Assembly (NCBI RefSeq): GCF_023053635.1
Contig: NC_086180.1
Coordinates: 35,082,947-35,146,946, forward strand
Length of the DNA stretch: 64,000 nt
Direction of reading: 5' to 3'
Source: Elgaria multicarinata webbii
Lineage: Eukaryota > Chordata > Lepidosauria > Squamata > Anguidae
The stretch's first letter is position 1; the number at the start of each line of letters is the position of its first letter. The notes below the pieces were generated by a model. That model saw nothing but the letters and a program-made list of their open reading frames with translations. It made no database searches and was not told where the DNA came from. Below, piece by piece: positions 11,433 to 20,954 of this stretch. The translations under genes were made by a program, and so were the position numbers.

Positions 11433-13209
11433 ATGAGGCATTTTAACAAAGAAAAAAGTTACCCTCAAATTCAGGCCATGCTTAAAGTCTTGCTGAACAA
11501 CTGTGTTAATTATTTTCTGCTGTTATTCATATTTTTTCCTGCTCTAAATCATATTCCTATGACACAGCAGAAAAAGAAATGTAGACATTACAGAAAGGAG
11601 AAGATTGGATTATGTGCTTTGGATCCCATCCCATCCCCCCACCCCACCCCGACATCTCCATGCTTGCTCTTCCTCTCTGGCCAGTTGTGCAAACCAAAGG
11701 AAACTGTGTGATGAGAATGATCCCATAAGAAACAAGAACAGACATGGAAAGTGTTGGCTCACTCAAACCATAACTCTTAGAGGAAGAACTGAGGTCAGTA
11801 TTGCCCTGGCCTCTAGATAGACAAATGTCTGCCATCCGTTCAAAAATATTTCCTTTCACTACAATCCAATTTGTTTATGGTTTTGTCCTGCTGTGCCAAA
11901 GAGCTAAAACTTTTTTTTTGGGGGGGGGGATGCCCTTCTCCCTGCAGCCACGTCTAACCAAACTGGAGAATTCTCTCTTCTGCCAGTGGCTTTCCGCTTG
12001 AATCCTCAACCTCAGCTGCCTTTATCTCCGTGTGGCTCTGTGTCTGTGTTTGTGAGGTAAATATGAGTCTGGAACTCTGGCCAGAGTAAAAGCAGCCAGC
12101 CAAGAAAATTTCAGGAGGGAAGTGAAGGATGGAGAAAAATTAAGCAATCCTTTCTCCCCTTTCCTTTTTGTAGTGCCCAAAGTGTGGGAGGAAGGAGGCA
12201 GAATTAGGGATGAAGCAAAATTGGCAGAAGTTTAGCAAAGCAATTAAACACATGATTAAAACTGTATGTCATAGACTTGTCAGTGTTGCCAGATAGTCCC
12301 AGTACTGGTTCTAGGTTTGAAGGGGGTGGCTTGGTCAAGATAGCCTGAGTGGGGTCCGCTCCCCGAGTAGGTTATATCTCCCCATACATTTGCCTTCTGC
12401 CTCTAGACTCAATTTGCACCACCATCCAGAGGAAGAGGGCAAGTCAAGTGGAGGCTGCTGTTTCTTCTTTGTGTTAGTCTTGCCACTGTTTGCTCAGAAA
12501 GTGCAGGTGAACATGCAACAGCAGGAACTAAGTGCAACTCCAGGCTCTAGGGATTAGAAGTGGTTCCTTTGGAGAGGGCCTTAGCAGGTGCCCAGTGAGG
12601 CCAACCCTTAACGCTACTCCTGCCTTGCCCTTTTCATACCTGGTTAGTATGGGAATTGAAGATCTATGTAGCAGTGGCCCATGAAGCAGTTTGGTATTAG
12701 GAACTGCTGGCCAAACTTGTAGGTTGATTGAGAGGAATTCTCTCTCCACTTCCTTGCAGTGGAGGCAAGAGTTCTCTGGTCAGAACTGTGTGTGTATATG
12801 GCTGCTTCTACTGATGTACAGCAGCCCAGGTCTGCATTTGGGCAACTAGCCAGTCAGCAACTGCATAGTAACCTTTCGACAATGGTGAAATTGAAACAAA
12901 CAGGAGCGGTGGTATTCAGAGTTTGCTTCTGGAGGAGGAGGAGGAAAAATCTACAATAGTCACAACTGAAAATTCAGGTGAAGATAGCTGCAACAAACTA
13001 CTGTTTGAGAAAAGAAAAGAAAACCCTTTTCTGCAGACTTTGCTCTGCGCTAAACGTTTACAAGGTCAGATGACTTCTGCGACTACAAAAGCCAGTGCCA
13101 AGGACGGTGGAGAGCTCGGCTAAAGTCAGCTTTATATGGCCAGATAAGAACAGTTTGGGACCTTGCAAATGTGCTGGCTCCCGACTGCTCCCCTCTCCAC
13201 AAGTCTTCC

Positions 13210-13395
13210 CCAACAATCCACAATTTTAGGTTCACATGTCATGTTAAACAATGCAGGAACAGAATATCCCTGGATGGTTTAGTGCAGTAGGAGTGGATGA
13301 GTGGTCGCGAGCCAATATGCTCACTTGCTTCCATGCATTCATAATAACACATAGTTTGTTTAAACCATGGGTTATTGTGATGTTCAGTCTAGACC
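13210..13395. repeat. Decayed DNA element with GGTTCACATG-type end
   Basis: GGTTCACATGTCATGTTAAAC on the left and GTTTAAACCATGGGTTATTG followed by TGTTCAG on the right are roughly inverted. A similar pair of ends occurs at 24570-24775. Boundaries approximate. Confidence 0.45.
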
Positions 13396-14099
13396 ATTGG
13401 CTCCTTATATCCTTCGATCCTTGCTAGGCTTGAAGCTATAACATAATTCTCTGACCATTTACAGCAGTGGCACTTCTGTAGATCTTTTAACACTGGAGTA
13501 ATATGTTACTGATAGTGTCATGCCCCCACTGGAGGAATCCTCCTCTTCCAGATGATCATGTGTCAATCCCCACATGAGGAGGGGAGTTCCACATCTGAGG
13601 AGTGGGCTGGGCGACACCTAGCTACGAAGAACATTTTCGCCCGAAGAGGCAGGCTGGTAGGCCTCCTTTGAGATTGAGTGCTCGATTACAAAGGACAATC
13701 CCTCAAGAGGAAAGGAGGATGCAAGAGCAAGGCACTCCTCACAAGTAGGACTTTGCCAGAGGGCCTTGTGCTCAAGGAGGCCTTCCCAAAGGAGGCCTAC
13801 TGGCCAGCCTTTTGAGACAATTACATTCTTAGGGGCTAGGTGGTCACCCAGTTTCCACCTTAGAGGCAGACCTCGCCTCCTCCTGTAGGGATGAACCCAC
13901 GGTCATCTCCCCCAAGGGCCCAGGCTCCCCTGAGTCTCCTGACTTGCATGGTTTCTTGGTGCTGTCTATCTCCAGGAGTTCTAGCTCGTTGAAAGAGGAG
14001 AATTTGTCCAGTGGGGGCATGACAGGTAAGGAGGCCAAATGTCTACCCTTACCGAACACAATTCTCTAGTTGCAGGGATGTCTAATCTGAAGAAAAAGA

Positions 14100-14640
14100 A
14101 CCATAAGAAGGGGGATCAGGGGCTGTTAGAATTTGCCCATCAACACCTAGCACCAATCTAGGTTGACCATATGAAAAGGAGGACAGGGCTCCTGTATCTT
14201 TAACAGTTGCATAGAAAAGGGAATTTCAACAGGTGTCATTTGTATATACGAGACCTGATGAAATTCCCTCTTCATCACAACAGTTAAAGCTGCAGGAGCT
14301 ATACTAGAGTGACCAGATTTAAAAGAGGGCAGGGCTTTAACTGTTGTGATGAAGAGGGAATTTCACCAGGTTCTCCATATATACAAATGACACCTGCTGA
14401 AATTCCCTCTTCAATACAACTGTTAAAGATACAGGAGCCCTGTCCTCCTTTTCATATGGTCACCCTAAACAACCAGCAGACGGAGCAAGCACGCAGGTGA
14501 CCTGGACACAGACAGAATCATTCCCCACTATGGTGGGATATATTGTATTTCTATTTAAATTGTAGCAATTACTTCTAAATGTTCATCTCTGTACATAAAT
14601 TAGCATATGCAACTTGTATGTAAGTCAGTGTGCTCCTTTG
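14100..14640 (-). repeat. Dispersed repeat family A, copy 3, interrupted
   Basis: TTGCCCATCAACACCTAGCA at 14136 is cut by the TA-flanked element (14161-14465). The repeat resumes with AACCAGCAGACGGAGCAAGC and continues to AAATTAGCATATGCAACTT near 14598. The orientation is the reverse of copies 1 and 2. Confidence 0.65.
14161..14465. mobile_element. TA-flanked palindromic MITE (family T), copy 1
   Basis: The termini GGTTGACCATATGAAAAGGA and TTTTCATATGGTCACCC are inverted. Inner arms repeat the GGGCTCCTGTATCTTTAACA block in both orientations, and both sides are flanked by TA. A TA target duplication with a palindromic, non-coding body fits a Tc1/mariner-type MITE. The open frame across it is not a gene. 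Confidence 0.85.
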
Positions 14641-14643
14641 CCC

Positions 14644-14668
14644 TGTGTGTGTGTGTGTGTGTGTGTGA
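14644..14668. repeat. (GT)n microsatellite
   Basis: Twelve GT units. Confidence 0.95.
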
Positions 14669-14944
14669 GAAGTGTAAGTGGTCACTCTAGTTACTTGTGG
14701 TCAGTTCCAGTTAGCAATTTGGCCAGTTGTGTTCTGCTCCAGTTTCAGATTCAGAAGCTGTTGGTATTTCCTGCCATGGTGTAATTTCCTGATTCTTTGC
14801 TTCTCAAGTCTTAGAAACTGGCTTTGGGAAATTGATTCTAACCCTTAGAATCCTAAAACAATACAGGTATATGCCTCATTTTTTTTAGCCAGCGTGGCTT
14901 TTCAGACAGTTTTAGAAATATTTCCTTTAATTTTTAAACATCCA

Positions 14945-15430
14945 GTGATGTTGATGTTTAAATACACCTATTTTTATCTTCTGTTTATCCATTTTAATCA
15001 TTTTATACCACTTTTGCTTACCAAAGGCATTGCAGTAGCATACAACGATCAACCACAATAAAACTATAAAACAGTATCATCATAAAATAATTAAAAACTG
15101 TGGGCCAACATTAAAAACAAAAACAAAGGTCGCAGCTGGCACACTAAGCATAATTGTTTAGGTCGCAGCTGGAGCACTAAGCATAATTGTGCAAACGGAC
15201 TCCTCACCACTTCTACCACCTGGAAATCCAAGGACACAGCAGGATCAAGGAGCACTCCTAAGCTGGCAAATTGAGGTTTTTTTTGGGGGGGGGGGTCAAC
15301 CCCTTCCAGTATATGTTGCATCCCAATCTGTAAGTCTGACATCCTACATCCTGTCTGGAAACAATGTCACCGTGTTCACCCTTATCTGCCCATTAGCGAG
15401 CCCAGAGAAGATTCAGTACTGGAGTCTAGA
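14945..15430 (-). repeat. LINE-derived segment, minus strand
   Basis: It starts with a degraded A/T tail and TACCACTTTTGCTTACC, then ACCACCTGGAAATCCA, GGATCAAGGAGCACTCC-AAGCTG and AACCCCTTCCAG. These are phrases that recur in antisense CR1-like elements of squamates. It includes a tandem duplication of about 46 bases (GGTCGCAGCTGG at 15129 and again near 15161) and a homopolymer T/G run at 15277-15295. Confidence 0.45.
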
Positions 15431-15689
15431 TCAAAGTGGATCCTAGTGAATTAATTTTCAAAGAATGGAGCAAATTGTTCAAAGCAAGCTGCTGACTGCT
15501 CTGGTTCCAGCCCTCCAGGCATCAATGGTCTATTCTATACAGAAGTGATAGTGGCAGAGAAGTAAGCTCCCTTTGCTGCCCCCAGTGCCACAGAGTTGGA
15601 GCTTCTCTATACCAGCGATTTATTGCATGCTCATGTTTGGCCACTCACAGAAGTTTGTGAGTCCTTTACAACCACACATGTCTAGGCTG

Positions 15690-16375
15690 TAGCCAAGTCC
15701 TGTCGCTTTTTCTTATATAACATTGCTAGGATCCATCCGTTCTTATCTGTATCTTCTGCTAAGACTCTTGTACACGCTTTGGTTATCTCCCGTTTTGGAC
15801 TTTTGTAATCTGCTCTTGACTGGTCTTCCTTCTGTTCATCTTTCCTCTTTGGTCTCTCTTCACCATTCTGCAGTCAAGATTATTTTCTTGGCTCGTCGCT
15901 TTGACCATATTTCTCCTTTGTTGAAATCTCTCCACTGGCTTCTGATTCCCCATAGAATTCAATAGAAGCGTCTTTTGCTGACATTTAAATCGTGTCATGG
16001 TCTTGCACCTTCTTATCTCTCCTCTCTCATTTCACTCTACCATCCCCCTTGTATCCTCCGTTCTTCAAATGCTATGTTGCTCTCCCGCCCAAGAGTTTCT
16101 ATCTCTCTTGCCCGGCTTCGCCCGTTCTCTTTGGCTGCCCCGTTTGCTTGGAATGCTCTTCAGGAGCAACTACAAACTACGAGTTCCATCTTAGATTTTG
16201 AAACGCATTTGAAAACTCATCTGTTTTCCATAGCTTTTGGTATTTTAGCTTGATTTATTGTTCTCATTGCTATGATTATTCCCTTATTTCTGTTTTGTGT
16301 AACCCCTTCCCCCCTTCATATGTTTTAATGTGATTTTAGACTGTAAGCCTCTTGGCAGGGTATTGCTGTTTTATT
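15690..16375 (+). repeat. L2-type LINE, 3' part of reverse transcriptase ORF
   Basis: The translation shows the C-terminal RT region: LDFCNLLLTGLP, RRFDHISPLLKSLHWL, LTFKSCHGLAPSYLSSL, LRSSNAMLL, FSLAAPFAWNAL and LKTHLFSIAF. One TAG at 15963 interrupts an otherwise single frame from 15786 to 16253. A frame change near 15780-15800 separates the upstream SRFG-like part. The 3' non-coding end has TGTAAGCCTCTTGGCAGGG, typical of L2 ends. The element is truncated at its 5' end. Confidence 0.85.
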
Positions 16376-16379
16376 TGTA

Positions 16380-16786
16380 AAACAGAGGGCCTTCTCTGCT
16401 GTGGCACCCCGGCTGTGGAATGAGCTCCCTAAGGAGATTCGCTTGGCACCTACATTATATGCTTTTAGACGCCAGGTGAAGACCTTTTTATTCTCCTAGC
16501 ATTTTAACAGTCTATAAATAAATTTTAACTTGGTGTTTTAAATTTGTAATTTTGCATTGCTGCAGTTTTTATTTGGTTGAGCTTTTATATAATATAATAT
16601 AATATTTTAAATAATATTTTAAATAATATTATAAATAATATAATATTTTATATTATGGTTTTATACTGTTGTTTTATACTTTGAATGTTTTTAATTTTTG
16701 TGAACTGCCCAGAGAGCTCTGGCTATTGGGCGGTATAGAAATGTAATAAATAAATAAATAATAAATAAATAAATAAATAAACCAAA
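16380..16786 (+). repeat. CR1-type LINE 3' end with (AATA)n tail
   Basis: Frame 16386-16499 reads RAFSAVAPRLWNELPKEIRL then APTLYAFRRQVKTFLFS and a stop, the C-terminus of the CR1 RT ORF, with no interruption. It is followed by an AT-rich 3' non-coding part, CCCAGAGAGCTCTGGCTATT, GGGCGGTATAGAAATG and an (AATA)n tail. It abuts the L2-type fragment directly. Confidence 0.88.
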
Positions 16787-17876
16787 TAATATACCTAGAT
16801 AATTATAAATGGTAATAACAATGTTTCGGTGAAGTCACTGATATTTCCATCTGACTGTGAGCTCAGCAAAAGAAATCAGGCTTCAATACAGGCCAAAAAA
16901 CAAAACAAAACCAGAAATAGAAATATGAAAACATATTAAACTCAACACATGGTTTGTGAATAGATAGAAATAACAACAATTCCCTAATAAATTTTAGCAA
17001 AAAGATTAACTTTATATAAATAATATGTAGTTGTGATGCAGATATTGGAGAATGGTGGTCTGCTTATTTGAAAAGCAAATGAGTCTTTAGAAAATATGTA
17101 CTTTGAATAATTGGCAAACAGTACTGAACACATTGGAATTTTTTAATTGCTACAATGTGGTTTTCAACTAGCCCTTGTGTTTAGCTGCATGGACAGAATG
17201 TTTACTCTTATACAGCAACTTTTTCCCCTTGTGTTTGCTTAATTCCATCCTCTTATCAGGTGCTTCACTATTGTACAAAAGTGCAGTGGCATTACTGCTG
17301 AGTCAAAGCAGCAGATGGCATGGCTTATTATGGTCTTTTTAGATGACCGGAAAAAATAGAGATTTTAAGCTCCACCACACCAATGTTATAGTCTGCTGTC
17401 ACCATGCAAAGGACTCAGATGATGCCGACCATGTCCTGCTGTGATTGTGGTTCTTCTCTCCCCACCCCGCTTAGCGACGTATTTTGACACGCGGAAAGTC
17501 TGGTTCTTCTGGTAATGCGAAGGCACACCGCTCAAACTTCAACATGTATTTTCCTCCATTGTTTTCAATCTGATGTTCTGTGGGCATGTTTTCAAGGGGT
17601 GGTATTGCTGACGAAAGAGAGGGGTGTGCCTTTTCTCCAGTGGGCTGCATAGCTCCCCTCCCCTTTCCCTCTCTCCTTTTCAATAAAAGGGAATTTTAGT
17701 TGATTAATCAATAATCTATGGATTAAATTTGCATGTGGGTTATAAGCAGTCCCTCTGGAGCAAGAAGAGGTCTCACTGAACTCTATGTTCTTACTCCTGA
17801 GCAGGCATTTTCACCTTTAAAAAATGTGGAAAATGCACCCTCCTTGCCAGCAGCGCCCTTATTTTTAAAGATAAAG

Positions 17877-18125
17877 AGATCCAAATTGGCACAGTGATAG
17901 CTCTTAAGAAGGGCTTTCAGCATGCCCAATTTGAATCCAATTGGATAATCCCTTGATTTTAAGGGATTTTTAAAATGGAAATTTAAAAAATGCTTACATC
18001 TGCATACGTTTTTAAAATAAAGCAATCCAAATTGGCACAGTGATAGGTCTTAAGAAAGGCTTTCAGAATACCAAATTTGAATCAGATTGGGTCATCCCTT
18101 GATTTTTTAATGTTTTTTAAAATTC
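17877..18125. repeat. Local direct duplication, two units of about 100 bp
   Basis: The unit starting near 17880 (ATCCAAATTGGCACAGTGAT through ATCCCTTGATTTTA) recurs from about 18025 with a handful of differences. The units are separated by about 45 bases. Not similar to any repeat named here. Confidence 0.85.
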
Positions 18126-18606
18126 CCCCCCCCCTTAAATTCTTTTCCTCTGTTTTGCACCAGTGTGAAGGATCGTAGGACAAGTTAGAAAAGAGCAGTA
18201 GAGTTGTGTGTGGAGAGAGTAAGAGTAAGAGTCTGGGTTTGTCTGCAAAAGGATTGAGAACAGAGTAGGAATAACATCTTTTATTATTTTGAGAACAGAG
18301 TGGATGGTAGGAGACAGAGTAGGTTAGTGGGTAGATTAGGCAGGGTTACATATGAAATTGTACTGAAACAAACAAGTAGTGTGACCAATGAAACCACAAA
18401 CTTCATAAACTGCATAAACTTACTTATAAATGTCATTCTGTTTTATAAACTGGATTGGACTCTTGAAGTACCTGAGGTAAGGTATAGTGTTCTATGGTGG
18501 CAGTGGTGAAGGAAAAGGGTGAATAGAGAGTGCTGGGCTGGTTGCTGTGAGGCCAGAAAAGGGTCAGTGAGTAGCATTCTGATGACGTGCTCCCTGTTTG
18601 GGAGCC

Positions 18607-18607
18607 T

Positions 18608-18642
<35 letters not shown>

Positions 18643-18700
18643 TCATACTTATACCCCGCTCCTCAGCCAAAAAAGGCTCTCAGAGCGGCTTACACTTAGG
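18607..18700 (-). repeat. LINE tail with (TTTA)n
   Basis: (TTTA)n at 18607-18643, then ATACTTATACCCCGCTCCTC and GCTCTCAGAGCGGCTTAC. This variant of the CR1/L2 end differs from the one at 7786. Confidence 0.75.
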
Positions 18701-18875
18701 AAAAAAGACAGAGTGGAATAAAGGGGGATGTTGTCACAGTAGCCAATCCCCTTTTCTTTGTAGAGCAGCTCACTAAGAGACCAAGTATGGATTGTGATGT
18801 CCTGTTGAATAACAATAACTACAAAAACCGAACATAACCTCAAATTGCAGTAAAACTAGCAGTGAAATACTGAGG

Positions 18876-19368
18876 CCTTAGCTAGACCTACCTTTAAATC
18901 CGCGCCGGACAAAGGGAGACCCCGCGATGCTAGTATCGCGTGATGCCACCCTCATCTACACGTCAAGCGCGATGAGCTCACAAGGAGAGCCGTCACATCT
19001 ACCATTTTTATTTTTTTAAAAAAAGGGACCGGATGCGTACGAACACTCGTGTGCTCAGGTAAGTGGATTTTTTTTTTTTAAAAAAAAATGTTTTCCCGTT
19101 CCCCCCACCCTGCGCCCCATGCACGGCTTCTCCTGGCTACGTGCGAGTAATTGCACGGAGCCAGGAAAAGCAGCGGAACGGGCTACACGCTCGCAGTCTC
19201 GGGTTCAGCCTGAGATCGCAGGAAATACCGGGCCAAAAGTGGTGCCTATTATTCCGGGGCAAGGGAGGGTTGATCCCTGCCTGAGCCAAGGATCCCCTGT
19301 GTGTCATCTGGATGCACAGGGGCGATCCCGGGTATCAGCCCAGGATAACCCCTCGTCTAGCTAAGGCC
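18876..19368. mobile_element. CpG-rich non-autonomous DNA transposon, about 490 bp
   Basis: The ends GCCTTAGCTAGAC and GTCTAGCTAAGGC are perfect inverted repeats, and each is flanked by CTGAG. The body is CpG-rich with no transposase. It contains a CGCGAT...ATCGCG inverted repeat near 18923 and long A/T runs at 19009-19090. The superfamily is open: a 5-base duplication (or TGA if the ends extend by one base) does not settle it. The island-like composition should not be taken for a promoter. Confidence 0.75.
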
Positions 19369-19489
19369 TGAGTGTCTTAGCACTGAAATACCGAGTGTCC
19401 TTTTAACCTCAGCACAGAGGAGAGAACACACACGTACTGTGTAATGTGGAAAATTAGGACAGGCATTTCAGTAGTCTGTATTACAAACC

Positions 19490-19642
19490 AAGGCTGGATC
19501 TACACCTTGTGTCAAATCATTATGAATGTGGAATAAAAAGCAGGTTATAACACTATGAAAGTGGCATATGGAATGTGGATTATGACCCTACAGTTATCAG
19601 TGCTCTTCAATACCGCTATAAAACAGTAGTGTAGATCTAGCC
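19490..19642. repeat. Palindromic element family E
   Basis: The ends GGCTGGATCTACACC and GTGTAGATCTAGCC are inverted. The inside carries AACACTATGAAAGTGGCATA and CAATACCGCTATAAAACAG, shared with 39575-39775. Confidence 0.75.
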
Positions 19643-20095
19643 AGGTTAGGAATTAGAAAAAGTACTCATGAGAAAAAGGGCCCTCTGACTCCCCCCACCC
19701 CCACTATGATGTGAAGACCTGCAAAGTTATTTTTTCAACAGACAGCTCTGCAGAATTCTAACTGCAATCTTTGTACAGGCACCAATTTTAGCCATTAGGC
19801 AGTGCGGTGTTATCTTTCAGTAAATGATTAGTCCATTCAAAGCTCATCAAATATCGTCTTTGCCACCCAGATATTTAATTGAACTTATTTTTAAATGTCT
19901 TTCTCCTAGTCCTAACGTAGAGATTACCATTCTCAAAGGTGATGATGGGATGAGCTGTGCAAGTATGAAGATGCGTTCTATCAAGCATTTCAGTAAGCTG
20001 TGGGAGAGATGCACACGCTTTTGTGGTGCGTGTGGCAGAATCCTTTCTGTTCTCTTCTTTCGCCAGGAAGATATGAGTGGCTGGAGTGTTTGCTT

Positions 20096-20105
20096 CTATA
20101 AATAA
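20096..20105 (+). promoter_or_regulatory. MYOZ2: Combined TATA / MEF2-like box, candidate MYOZ2 promoter
   Basis: CTATAAATAA fits the MEF2 consensus YTAWWWWTAR and also contains TATAAATA. It lies about 780 bases upstream of the MYOZ2 start codon, in a stretch without recognised repeats. A TATA box here would place transcription start near 20125-20135. MEF2 control of sarcomeric genes is established; its use here is inference from position and motif only. AT-rich DNA can give such a match by chance. Confidence 0.45.
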
Positions 20106-20127
20106 CTACTTTATGTCAGCCAGATGC

Positions 20128-20295
20128 CAATCTTTTTGAAGAGGGTCAGTCCCAGTTTGTCTCGGTACCAGGCATCATGCAGAACCAAGAACAAGCATAG
20201 AAACCATCCAGGACCGAATAGGTCATTCCCCATTCATAACAAACTCCATAAACTTCACCCAAAGCATCAGGATCACTGTTCTCCAGAACAATAAG
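20128..20295 (+). other. MYOZ2: Candidate non-coding exon 1 (5' UTR) of MYOZ2
   Basis: The start codon exon begins at an acceptor (AG at 20851-20852), so at least one 5' UTR exon must lie upstream. The best candidate runs from the expected start point below the TATA/MEF2-like box to the donor AAG|GTAAGG at 20295/20296. That leaves a 557-base first intron (20296-20852). The 5' end is a guess from TATA spacing. A more distant first exon cannot be excluded. Confidence 0.4.
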
Positions 20296-20852
20296 GTAAG
20301 GCGTATTGTTTCCTGAAATAATCTGACGTCGATTGTCCTATGAGTGTGCGGATTTTAAGTTTACAACAATAAATGGGCAACTTATTATAGGGATTGATCA
20401 AGATGGTTCTCTGTTTATCTAGCTGATTAATAGACGCCAGTTCAAAAGATTGATTCTTTGTTGAGCTTTTAGCAGCCTTTTAAAGAAATTTGCAAAAGAT
20501 GTTGCATTTTTTTAAAAAATAAATGCAACGTTGTTGGGTAGCGCAAAAATATAGAAAGGATATAGAAAGATGAGCCTGAACACAAAGATGTGAGAAGTCC
20601 CACCTCACCTTGTTCCATTGTTTGTCGAATGTAATCAAGTAACTGTTGGTCCGTTGGGGCTTCAAATGCAGTGTTAAGTAGAACATGCCTCCTATCGTCT
20701 GTGTGCAAGGAATGCTTGCCAATATCTGAAGTTCAAAATACAGTAATTGCAAATAAGAATACAATTCATTTCTTGGAGCAATGATTCGGGTTAAATGCAA
20801 ACTACCAGGTGGCTCGCGACAAAATTAAATGTGACTTTCCTTCCCTCTCTAG

Positions 20853-20954
20853 TAAGAAAACCACATCAGGCAACTACAATGCTATCACATTCTGAGATGG
20901 TCAAAGAGAGGAAGCAGCAAGCATCCGCCATCATGAAGGAAATCCAGAGAAATG
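20853..20954 (+). CDS. MYOZ2: MYOZ2 exon 2: start codon exon, residues 1-25 plus one base
   Basis: The acceptor is a pyrimidine-rich run ending in AG at 20852. There are 26 bases of 5' UTR, then ATG at 20879 with an A at -3. The exon encodes [20 protein letters not shown] followed by EIQRN and leaves one G to complete a Glu codon in the next exon. The N-terminal region is basic, as in the family. The donor is G|GTATAG, weak compared with GTAAGT. The reading frame runs on through the donor, so an unspliced transcript would read briefly into intron 2. Confidence 0.95.

Larger units (their letters stand above)
1..20095. other. Intergenic region upstream of MYOZ2
   Basis: In human the gene upstream of MYOZ2 is SYNPO2. 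I found no SYNPO2-like coding exon here, so its end must lie beyond the window or be non-coding. Apart from the repeats listed, the stretches 200-1788, 1941-2990, 4560-5530, 5870-7100, 8250-9880, 10560-10930, 11080-11379, 11430-13200, 13400-14100, 16800-17870 and 19640-20095 show no gene or named repeat. The stretch 8270-8480 is GC-richer and may be a decayed DNA element without visible ends. Confidence 0.75.

Noticed and set aside
14309-14500. Open frame giving a MTRFKR... peptide, seen again on the minus strand at 32372-32662
   Set aside because: Both lie in family T palindromic elements; peptide similarity comes from the repeat.
18876-19368. Possible CpG island promoter of MYOZ2
   Set aside because: The GC-rich block is bounded by perfect terminal inverted repeats and a direct duplication, so it is a transposon derivative.
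1-20095. SYNPO2 exons expected upstream of MYOZ2 from human gene order
   Set aside because: No long proline/serine-rich coding exon or matching peptide was seen in any frame.
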